Source: Deuterostichococcus epilithicus (taxonomy: Eukaryota; Chlorophyta; Trebouxiophyceae; Prasiolales; Stichococcaceae). Taken from it: 64,000 bases of DNA. The translations under genes and the position numbers were made by a program. The notes below the pieces were generated by a model that was given only the letters and a program-made list of their open reading frames with translations, searched no databases and was not told where the DNA came from. The stretch is from the NCBI GenBank assembly GCA_033439295.1, contig JAVTLE010000016.1:186001-250000 (forward strand), read 5' to 3'. Positions 23,970 to 34,700 of this stretch are shown in pieces; the stretch's first letter is position 1, and every line of letters begins with the position of its first letter.

Positions 23970-25571
23970 TCAGGTGCAATGCTCTTGCAGTGGGTTGCGC
24001 CCGCTGCCCACTGCAAACCTGCTTCCTTCTGATGAAACATATGCCTCTGGAGACACAATAACTGTGATCTTTAACATACCAAACTCAGCTGCGACCCACC
24101 ATAGGTGACCAGCTGCTCTGCCACGGAGGCCGCATGCGTGCGTGCATTCCAGTTGCCGAAGTGGTGCCAGCCTCAGAAGCTCAGAATGACGGTCCCAGGT
24201 GCTTAAACAATGAATCTGCATGTTTAAATCAGCGAAAAACATATTGAAATTTCATCAGGGAACACAGCACTTTTGGTGCGAAGGGGGTCTGCAGCTGATG
24301 CATGATCGAGGCAGAGCACCCGCGCATGCGCTGCGCTGGATCGCTGCGCGTGAGGCAGCAGAAGCACTGAAGGTGGTGTAACGCTTGGATGTGGACAACA
24401 CCCGTCTTGTTCTATGCCTGTTCAGCATTGCTGCACCTCGTGTACAGGCGCTCACCGCGCACCTTGGCAAGCGAGCTCTGCTAAAATCCCGGACGCGCGC
24501 AGGATCCGTCAAAGGTTTTCCAGGTCGCAGTCTTCGACTGATGCAGGTTGTGTGGGAAATGGAGCAAGCGGGGAGGCAAGCAGTAATGGAGTCGGCCAAA
24601 GCCTCCTATTGGACCAAATTGACGCGAGCCAATGTGCTGCCAAACCTAAACAGCTCGTGTTCACGACTAGGACGAGTTCTCATTCTGCATGCAGATTTTT
24701 TCTCCGCGTTGCCAAAGCCTTGCAGCCAGGTGTAGCGACCAGCAAGGATATGACTAATTAATGACGTAACTTCGTGCGCGCCGCTGCATTCACTGGCGGA
24801 AGTCGCTTACACTGTGATCCGGGTGGTAAGCCCGACGCTTATCCCTACGCAGTGTTCATGTATGTCGAACGATGGGCCGTAGGCTGTGCTGATGACCAGA
24901 CATCACAACGCGCATTGCATTTACACACCCACTGGGTACTACAGATTGATGTAAATGGCAGAAACCATGCAGCAACGAACACCAAACACGACCGGACACC
25001 AACACATACAGAGCAGTCGCCTAACACAAAGCAGTTGCCTATGACATGTCACCACTACCAGCATACCTGCACAACTGCATGCATTCACGATCTGGAGAGA
25101 TAGGAATGAACGCCATCAAGACGCCGCAAATTTACCGCTAGCTACCGCCGATTGCAACTGCAGCAGCGGCACATACCGTTTCACTTAAGCCCAACGCCTC
25201 AGGTTCAAACATCGCATGGATGATTCATCTGATAGATACGCTGCCTTGATGTATTGATGGTCGATCAAGTATCTCATACGTCTTCCCAGCTTGGCGCCTC
25301 TCATCTCGCTGGGTGTCAGTCAGGTTGACAATTGCGTCCGGCCGCCGTCGCAAATGCAAGCGTGGGGCTGCATGGTGCATGCAGCTGCGAGTCCAGTTAC
25401 ATGCCTGCATCTACTTGTTCGCAGCAGGTTGAAGGATCGCAGCAGCTTCAGCACGGGCAGCAGCGCTTGCGTCGGGGCACCAAGATGTGCCGCCAGCGCA
25501 CCTGCATGCATGTGAGACACAGAATTGTTGCAACGGCTGGAGGGTCGACAGTCCGTCCACCTTCAGCTGCC
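23970..25571. other. intergenic stretch between the two mannanase genes
   Basis: About 1.6 kb between the start of copy A and the stop of copy B, both on the minus strand. It is somewhat richer in A+T than the genes. I see no exon. The promoter of copy A should lie here. Confidence 0.45.
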
Positions 25572-28500
25572 TCATTCGATGACAGAAATGTACAGAGCCA
25601 GTGCAGTGAAAGGAGGCAGTCGAACGCACAGGCAGCGGCCGCAGCTCTTCTGGCAAAAGCCATCTGGGGTGGTGGCCGTTGGCGCCTGGATCTTCGGCGC
25701 GCAGCAGGCGCCTGCCGCGACCTGCAAGGACATCAGACGCAGTTCAGAATGGCGCCTGGACCAACTCGCATCTCCCACGCACCTTCGAGCCAGATGGGTC
25801 TTTGTTGCTGAATCCCGCAAATAAACAAGCTGCGAAACATGTGGCAAGTCCAATTGCTGCTGCGCCAATAATTGCTGGTGCATGGGAGACGGCCAGTCAT
25901 GTATCCTCGTCCTGTACCGATGCCTCGTCCTGTATTGACCTCAGCAGGGCCGCGGCACAAGAGATGCAAAATGTACCAATTGGGCGCATGTGACTGTGGT
26001 GTTGGGCGCCGTGTTGGAGCATGGGCAGATGTAGGGGAATGGCGACTGAGGCAGAGTACCCTGCATGCGTGACCGCACGCAATCTTGACAAGAGGTCGGG
26101 CAGAAACATGGCCACATTGATTCGAGAGCTTTGTGCACACTACATGAAGGAACCAAACCACATGAGATATTTAATTCGTCCATTTTTTCATTTCACATCC
26201 TGCAAAAAGCAAGCGTACCCGGTTGATCTGGAATGCCAGCTCCTTCAGGACCGTTGGGCCGCCTGGTTGGCTGTAGTTGAAGCTGTACTCTATATCATCC
26301 CCTGCACTTGCAAATGAAACCTGTCGCTAATGAGCATGAACAGATAGTCAATTGCTGGTAGCTGGCAGTTGACGACTTGTTTGTCAACCACGTCGTCGGT
26401 GTCAAGATCCCAGCTGCCGGCCAGAGCTTTGACACTGCATTGCATCCGACGCGAAGAGCTGCAGGTAGCCAGAAAATTCTTACCAAATGTTGGCCAGACT
26501 TGCCAGACGATGCTGCCGGCGATGCCGTAGGCGGCAGCCGCGCCCAGCACGCTGCGCCAGGAAAATCGCACATCATCTGTAATGGCGCGACAACGCTCGC
26601 TGTACCCCACCTCCGCCAGCACTTGCAACCATCATCTATGCTAGTACTGCATGGGAAATGTCAACAGGGCTCGCGGAACAGGCTGCATAATTCAAGTGCC
26701 ATGCAGCAGTGTAGGTGGCTCTGGTTCCTCCATGACTATGTGACAACAGCAGATGGACGACCAAGGCGCTTGACGTCTTACTTGCCGGCAGTCGTCGCGC
26801 ACCTGGTGAACACGATGTCGCGGGGGCTCACGTAGTCTCGAACGGTACCATATTCCTCCATCAGCAGCGGCTGCGACCGGGGAGACAAAGGGTGAAAAGC
26901 ATGTATGTTGGCTGGCACTGTCCTCATTCTCAAAATTGGTGCAGACATGCAGATGGAAGTTTGAGCAGCAGCCAGGGGGCTGCAGGCCCTTGATTAGCAG
27001 TACATCAGAAGCAAATGGTAACATCCGCATTGCGGTCACCTTGTTGGCGGCCGCGGCCAATGCCGCGCGGTCAGCTGTAACAGGCATCAAGCCCAAGTGA
27101 ATGGCCATTCCACCCAAGGAAACATTGGCGTCACGAAACCGTCAAGCAGCACAAACAAGAATCACACTCGAGCATTTCCTGTTGAAACTGTAGTGATGGA
27201 CCGACAGTCTCGCATTCCGCACCAATGACGCCTTCGTTGACCCAGTAATACGTCACCTTTGGCACGCCGATGTTGTAGGCATACCTGAGAACCCAATACC
27301 GGAACATCAATGGCCCTTTGCTCCTGACAGGCAATCACCGGACACTACCAGCTGGTCAGCGGATGCTCTGCTACAGATGCGGAAAAAAACGTTTTTACTG
27401 TGCAGGTTCGAGATTTTGCAAGTTTCGCTTACACATGTACGGTGGCAAAGTCCAGGTACGGGTTGTAAAGCATCCTATTGTAGTCTTCTCCTGCGGCAAA
27501 CGTTCACCCAAAAAGTTCTGATGCAGGACACCCATCCGTCTCACAGCGACATAGATATGCACTAACACTAGGAGTTCAAGCGAGTTCATGCACACACACC
27601 TTTGCGACCGCTGTTGAGCCAGCCTCTGATGGGCCAAGAAAGCGGTGCGTATGGATCATAGCGTCCAGCAGCGCGGTACGCCTCATTACCTGTTGGGAAC
27701 ACGAGTAGAATGAGCTGGGCACACTGTCAGCATTGCGCTGCTGCCCAGCCCATGCTGTGTCGCTTATTGGTGACAATGGATTTTCTTTGAGCGCCCAGGA
27801 CATTGGGAGCATTAGAAACTGATGAGCAAGAAAAGCCACACCATTGGTGACCATCTGCTTCACGGCAAGCTCTTTCTTCAAATACCTGCCCATCTCCACC
27901 TGCAGCGGCAAAGAAGACGCAGGATTGTCGAGACGACAGCCGAGGTGCATTGCGGCATGGGCCATGCACATTGCAACGGTCAGACACATGGCATGAGAGT
28001 AGAAGATGTGCATGATGCGCTGCTGGCTACAAGCAAATCTCAACGTCCAGATGTCTCAAAGGTCCAGCGTCAGCGGCTGTGGATCCCTTCAGCACGGTGC
28101 AGCAAGAAGCGCAGTGTAGTGTTGTGCGATGCTCACCATCCAGTGATGAACCAGACCCCCCGGAGTCATATTCCGACTGATTTCAAAATTGTCCTTCGTG
28201 CTGCGACAGCACAATTTGGTTTCAACCTTGCGTGTATGCGCCAGAAAGCGCTCCAGGACCCTTCTGGAATTCTCATGATCCGCTGACATGCTCGGAAGGC
28301 ACAAGGAATGGAAACGATGTGACGAGACACGCAGCATTGCTGAAGAAGTGCAAGACACGCAGATGCAGTTGCAGCTGCTGTGGCAAAGCAATTTTGTGTT
28401 AGTTGGGGAGTAGAGGGGCGGCGCACTGGCATTCACTGCAGAGTGACCAGGCAAAGATCGTCGGATCAGCCGCGTAAATGCGGCCGTTGATGGTGTTTCT

Positions 28501-30509
28501 TCTTTGCATGATGGTCTTCGCCTGAGATCAGACGAAGCAGCTGCCCATCAAATGCAGTTTGCAGGTGGTGAAGATGCGGAGCGCTTACGTCGTTGCATGA
28601 GCAAGGTCCCAAGTGTGATTCGAGATGGCAGCAAAACATTTATGATCAGATCCAATTTCATCAAATCGAGTGGTCGCACCCATTTTTTGTAGGCTTGCTT
28701 CGGCCGCACATCAGAGTAAAATGTGTCGACTGGTGCATTACGCCCCACAGTGCTATCGACATACCAGCTTGCGCCTCCAAATCCTTCCCAGTAGTTCGTT
28801 AGGATGAGCATCAGGCGAATGCCGATCTGCACATTTCTCGAGTGGCCACTTTAAAACAGATTGATGATGATGCCAGGTTCATCATGCTCAGGCATCTGGG
28901 CTGCGGTGGGAAAATCTGCGGGCATCGTCAGAACGTCCCACTGGCGCCGGGAGTGAGCTCGTGAGCATCTGCATGCGAAAGCATGCTGCTACCCGCACCA
29001 GGTGCGGACTGAAGAGGCAATCGCAGTTTGCTGCAGTCCTGGCTGTGGCATCACGCATCAGGTCTATCTCATGAGCTCTTTTCTGACAGCCCGCCCTCAA
29101 CCTTCCGCACCTTGCCGGCAGCGTCCACAACGAAGTCGTATCGCTGCAGCGCCTTTTCTGAGAACACGCCCAGTGTCGGCTGGATGGGGTTCCTTGTGCG
29201 GAGGGTTGTGCCCCGCCCTTCGCTGTGGCCGTAGACCCTTATGACTCGCACCCCATGGGCCCAGTGCGCTGCGCACATCATTTGAGGGGGCAGTTTGGTT
29301 CACAAGTGCAGCCTGAGGCTGAGCATATGACAACAAAGCAGCAAGCGTCAAGGAGCTTGAGCAGCACGTAGTAGCAGGGCATGGAACTCACTTTTCAGCA
29401 TCTGCACAATCTGAGCCTCAGTGTACGCTTCCACCTGCAACGCAAAATGCATGCCTGAGTGGGTCAGAAGCTGTCACGCACCACCCGTGAGCTGGAGTCC
29501 TAAGAGAAGCATGCTTGTTCGTCTCGTGTGGCGCTGCGTGGGTGAATGCGCCGTCATCCCTCTGGACCATCAGGAATATGCCGGCAGGAGGGGGGGTCCA
29601 AGTTTCATCAGCTGTGTGTGCAAGCGACCTTAAGACTTTGCAGCGCCGCTCACCTTCATAGCGTCGTACCAGTTGGTCCCGCCGACAAAGAAGGGTTTGC
29701 CGTTGAGCATGAAGTTGCGGCCGCTGGCCTTCACGAATGGAGTGGTCGCCAAAACGGGGCTGTAGGGCATCGATGCCACGCGACTGGTGGCGCCTGGTGC
29801 CGGCCCTGCCAGGCACACATGTATCCCATGGAGGCTATCTGGAACAGAGCGAGGTGCATGGAGCTAGCTACTGGATTGGCTTCCTGGCGAGGGCATTGGG
29901 CAAGTTTACACAGCACTGGACAGAATGCAACAGCACCCTCTTGACTGATAGGTGTTGACAGCGTGTTGCCATGTGCGACTGTGGCATGGTTCTTGCAGAT
30001 AAGCGCAGGAAGGTATCAGACATGTCTGAGTATATTGAGGCGAGGCTGTCATCATGCGCCCCGACTTCTGGTCGGGCCAGCGCACCTGTGGCGACTGCTT
30101 CATGCTGCACGGAGAGCGATGAGTCGGCGCTGAGGATGTTGCCGACCGCGGAGGGGGCCCCGAGTGGAACTTGCCGTGCAAAGGCGGGGTGCCGCTGCCG
30201 GAGCCTGGCGTCCACGGGAATGCCGGCTGCCACCGCAGCGGCGGTGAAGTTAGGCGCCGGGGCGCCGGCAGGGGCAGGCGTGGATCCGCCGCCCGAAGCC
30301 AGAGCAATTGCCGCGGCGCGCTGGGCCACCTGACGGCCCCGCACGACCGCGGGCGCGGCCTCAGCCGCTGCCGCCGCCGGTGTCGCGGCGCTGATAGCCA
30401 GCGCCGGCATTGAAGCGGTGCCCATCAGCAGCAGGAGTGCCACGGCCACTCGTGCCTGCGTCGGACACGGACATACAGCTGGACTTGTATGCTCTGCCAG
30501 GAGCTCCAT
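25572..30509 (-). CDS. secreted endo-beta-1,4-mannanase-like protein, GH5 family (copy B)
   Basis: Tandem paralogue of copy A with the same role expected. The start at 30509 precedes a leader (ARVAVALLLLMGTASMPALA) and an Ala-rich extension with GIPVDARLRQRHP...VPLGAP, as in copy A. The next exon joins FVKASGRNFMLNGKPFF directly to VGGTNWYDAMK, so the intron that splits this region in copy A is absent. Then come VEAYTEAQIVQMLK, HGVRVIRVYGHSEG, RNPIQPTLGVFSEKALQ, GIRLMLILTNYWEGFGG, DPTIFAWSLCSECQ, YLDFATVHV, YAYNIGVPKVTYYWVNEG, PLLMEEYGTVRDYVSPRD and GAAAAYGIAGSIVWQVWP. The Cys-rich tail (TATTPDGFCQKSCGRCLC) ends at 25572. The acid/base Glu is kept, but the Asn just before it, nearly invariant in GH5, is Ser, so activity may be altered. 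The exact tail exon order is uncertain. Confidence 0.83.
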
Positions 30510-31736
30510 GTCCCTCTCGCTCTGTGTCCATCGATCTGGCCTGCACAAAGGTCCCGTGCGTGCCACCCATCCCCTTGTGGAGGATGTGCAAACAAATTCG
30601 AAGCTCGTCCAGCTGCAATAATTCGAGAATTCGATAATTCGATAATGCAAACTCAAGCCTCTATTCCGCAAGTCCGAAGCGGCTTTTGAGTGGGCTCACC
30701 CCATCATTGACGACAGCCCCCCGCCGCAGCATAGCTGCTGCCACGGATGGCCGCGCCGCCATTTGGGCGCAGATCCAACGTGGATGAGCGCCTCCTGCAT
30801 GAAAGTGCGCTCGTGGTGTAGACCACTTTCACTTAGAACCTGCTTCTGCGGTTGGTACTTTCTGGGGGTCGCAGCTTATGAAAGGACAAACTGGACATGA
30901 GGATCTACCGCTGCAGGTGTTGGGTCGTGCAACTGGGCATAGCGTTGGCAAATTAAAATCTGGAGACATCAAGACTTTATTTTGAAACAGGCTGAGCTGA
31001 TTTTGCGCAGGCGTGTTTGCGCGGTGGACTCGCCACGCATGTGACGTCGAACCGACACATAATTCCAGGCATCGAGGACATGATTGGGCAGTCTCACCTG
31101 TGGATCTTTTCTAAAGGATTCCGCAACTACGTTGCCTAGGTCCAGTGGGCTCGCAACCGCGAAGTGCTGTTGTCCTGTTGGAGTGTCGCGGAGATCGTCC
31201 TCCGCTGTCTTCAGTGCTGCAGACACATACTTGACATAACCTCAGAACTAATCCTGTTAGGACAGCTGATGCGCAAAGCGCACAGCCCCGGCTTGCCAGA
31301 ACTCGGCAACATGCACGTTGCGATGCATGTACCAGTAGCAAACATGCAGCAGGTTCTGAGGGGGACCTCAGCTGTGTTGAAGGGCGTTTCGACGCTGCAA
31401 CAGTGCTATTCGGCGCCTGCACAGCTGCGATCGGCTGGGGCCAGTGGTGCCAGGTGCGACTCTGGACTGGCTGCGTCGCCAAAAATAAGCTTGATAATGA
31501 AAGGTAGTTCTTGCGCTTCGGTGTTGGATCGATGAGCGCGAACCGAGACAAGACCATACTGCCAGTGATCAAGTCACCAACCAGCTCAAATGCAGCTACA
31601 GGCATTGCGCAATCTCACATGGCTTTCTTGCGCTAGAAAGCTTTGTTTGCCCGTGCCGATCGGTGGGAGTGCGCTGTTGCCTGGTGTTGACCAGCGCTGG
31701 CTCATTCAACCAAAGTAACGTGCTCAGAGTGTACAC
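30510..31736. other. mostly unassigned stretch between copy B and the dikinase
   Basis: This is relatively AT-rich and carries only the weak minus-strand hypothetical gene listed separately. The dikinase promoter should lie near its right end. Confidence 0.4.
30905..31605 (-). CDS. hypothetical small gene (low confidence)
   Basis: I recognise no family. A possible first exon from the Met at 31605 reads MPVAAFELVGDLITG and can end in phase 1 at a gtatgg donor. A better-supported exon (about 31220 to 31100) has a TGTCTGCAG acceptor and a consensus CAG/gtgaga donor, and reads LKTAEDDLRDTPTGQQHF then LDLGNVVAESFRKDPQ. A short last exon after CACCTGCAG would add Arg and a stop at 30905. Composition and splice sites look gene-like, but the model would be under 80 residues. 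Confidence 0.25.
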
Positions 31737-34700
31737 ATGCGTCTTCCGTGGTGTATCAGGTCACCAGCGCCTCATCAGGTCCTCCGTGCAGCAGCATGCG
31801 GAAATCGTGTCACACTGCGCCGGCGGCGGCAGTCGGTGACGACAGCCGCCGCGGCAACCGAGGCGCTGCCGGCAACGGCCGCCCGCGAGCAGCTGTCCTT
31901 CGAGAGGTGCTGGAACTTGTTGCTTAGCGGCCATGCGCGAATCCGGCCTGCAGTCTGAATATTTGGCCATATCATCAATTTGCAGCGCGGCAGCCAAACC
32001 TCCGTCCTGCACCTTGTTGCAGGTTCGATGGGCCTGGTGTCACCATCGAGGTGTCGTTGGAAAGTGGGCGATACCAGGTGAACGCCTGGCTGCATCCAAC
32101 CTGCGGGAACTCTCAAAGATTGGGGCTGTAGACCTTCATGCAGGGACTGTCCATGGGTGCCGCCGGCCGCTCATTGCCTTGCCAGCAAGCGTTTTGTGCG
32201 GCTCGTTGGTTTCTGCGGCACCGAGGCATGCGTGAGCTCGGGGCTCCGCTGCAGGTGGACATCGTGGCTGAGCGGCAGCGGCCGATGGTGCTGCACTGGG
32301 CCGTCAACGACTGGCAGCTGCCGCCGGCGGAGGCGCAGCCCGCCGGCACCGTGCAGGTGCACGACCTCCCCTGCAGAGCCGTGTCATGCGCCTGCACCCG
32401 GCTAGTGCTGCACTTGGCACTGCGCCCCAGGGCTCGGCCACATCCTCGCACCCGCGGCAGCAGCCCCGCCCCCGCGTCAGCAGTCTCCCTGCGCTGTGGG
32501 CCGCCGCCGTAAGTCGCAAGCCACCCCCAGGCTTTCGCAGCCATATGCCATTGCTCGAGGTCCTGGAGCCCTGGGAGGCAGCTGCTCAGCAGGAGGAGCA
32601 GCCACACGCTTCGAGAGCTGCAGCGCTGAGGCTGGGCCCGTCAGCCGAGCGGCCGGCCGCCTGTATCTCTGCACATCGTTCATCTCAACCGTGGGATTCT
32701 GCGTCCAGGTCGACGACAAGGCGGTGCAGACGCCATTTGAGGGCAATGCCCGCGTTCGCCTCAGCTTTCCCGAGGTGTGTTGTCACACAGCACTGCTTCC
32801 GTCCCAGAGCAATATCGCGGTGCATTGTGCAGCACGATGGACGGGTGTCGACTTTCCATTCATGCTGCACCCTGCAGTCTTGGTGAACCGTGTCGCGACG
32901 CAGTGCGGCACCTTTGATCTCTGACGCCCACTGGTGGCGCACGTCCCTGATGGCAGTCGGAAATTGTTCATCCACGTATGAAACCAAGCTTTGCGACTTT
33001 CCGCAGGAGGGCTGTCCCAAGCGCGTGGTGTTCGTGCTGAAAGAGACGGAGCCGGAGGCCTGGATCAGCAACGGCGGCGATTTCTCTGCCTACCTCAAGC
33101 CGCCCGGCGTGGACGAGGTCGTCGACAAGGTGCCTGCGCCTTCTTGGGATCACTCCTTGGACAGAACTCCTGCAAAACATCTGCGATGCAGTCGCGGAGG
33201 CGAGTGGCCTGGAGGCTCAGCCCTGGAGGGTTGCAGTGGGGCGGCGCCGACCCGACACTTGTGCTGCCAGAGACGGCTCATAGCACGAGGACCACGCTTC
33301 GTTGAAAAGCTCGGACAGTCATTCCTGCTCAACGCTTGTCTCACATTCAAAATACGCAGGCTACGTGGAGTGTGGATGTCACGTTGCAGCGAGGCTCTTG
33401 GATTGAATCCTGGTCGCCACCGCAGGTGCTGGGCATCGAGGGCAGCGACTGCAACTGGAGCCTGGTTTCGCGCCTCATGCTGGCCAACGAGGTGTTGGAC
33501 GCCGCAGACGCCGCCGGTGCGATGCCAGACCAGAATTATCAAGATAGAAATGAAATGAGATTTCAGATGAGGTGCTGGACGCCGCAGACGCCGCCGGTGC
33601 GCTGCCTGAACAGAATTATCAAATCAGAAATAAGTAAATGTCAGATGAGGTGCTGGACGCCGCAGACGCCGCCGGTGCGCTACAAGAACAGAACCATGAA
33701 TTAAAATCATATGAAAAAAGTTCAGATGGGGTGCTGGACGCCGCCGACGCTGCTGGTGCGCTGGTAGAACAGAAGTACGGAATCAAAAATAAAACTAATA
33801 ATTGAGCTGAGGTGCTGGACGCCGCCAACGTTGCCGGTGTGCTGCCAGAACAGAAATATGAAAAAAAAACATTTAGATGAGGTGCTGGACGCCACTGGTG
33901 CGCTGCCCGCCCTCGCGAGCACGGTGCATGAGGGGAGCCTTACACTTGCCTGGCATCCGATTCCACAACATCAAGCTGCGCACACTGAAAATGCGCCCAA
34001 TCAACACAGGGAATCGCCATACCATCGCCATACTGGCCCTGCACGGCACCTGCCTGACGCCCTTATTGTAAAGAAAACATTCCAGTTTCATTTGTGTTCA
34101 ACTTCTGCTTTCGCCGCCTGCAGGCCCCACGGGCATGGCATTCATCGCCACCTGGCTGCGGCTGAGCAGCAACAAGCAGCTGACGTGGTACCGCCGCTCC
34201 GCGCGGCAGGGCAAGGACATTGCGCACTCCCAGAAGGTGCTGGCGCAGCGCATGGCAGACAAGGTGAGCTCTCTCTGTCAGCGCCGGTTCAGAACACCAT
34301 TCCTTGGCAGTCTCGTCAGCAGCGGCCGCCTTGCGCGGCGCGCAGCCGGCCGACGGGGGATCTGCCGACGCCGCCCTGGACTCCGCCAGAGACCTACCTG
34401 GTGGCGAGGGGAGGGCGTGGAGCCGCCTGAGGCGGTCACGTCTGGTGTCCCAAGCGCTGACGAGACCGTCATGTGTGTACGAAGCGACACCAAGGCCTGG
34501 AACCAGCTCGGTGGCCAAACCAAATGCCTCACTGCGCCGCTGCACGAATGGGGACTAAATAATACGCAGCCCAACACCCGAAGATGGTGCACTTCGCACG
34601 ATCATTGCGTGCCACCAGTCCACTCTACAGAACACCCATGCAGACGAACCCTCAACCCCAGACTTCCCTCTGGCCAGAGGAAATACATTCATCGCGAGCT

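Noticed and set aside
18465-30509. Reading the mannanase pair as a mobile element duplication
   Set aside because: No terminal repeats, transposase or target duplication is seen. Two whole split genes in tandem fit ordinary unequal crossing-over.
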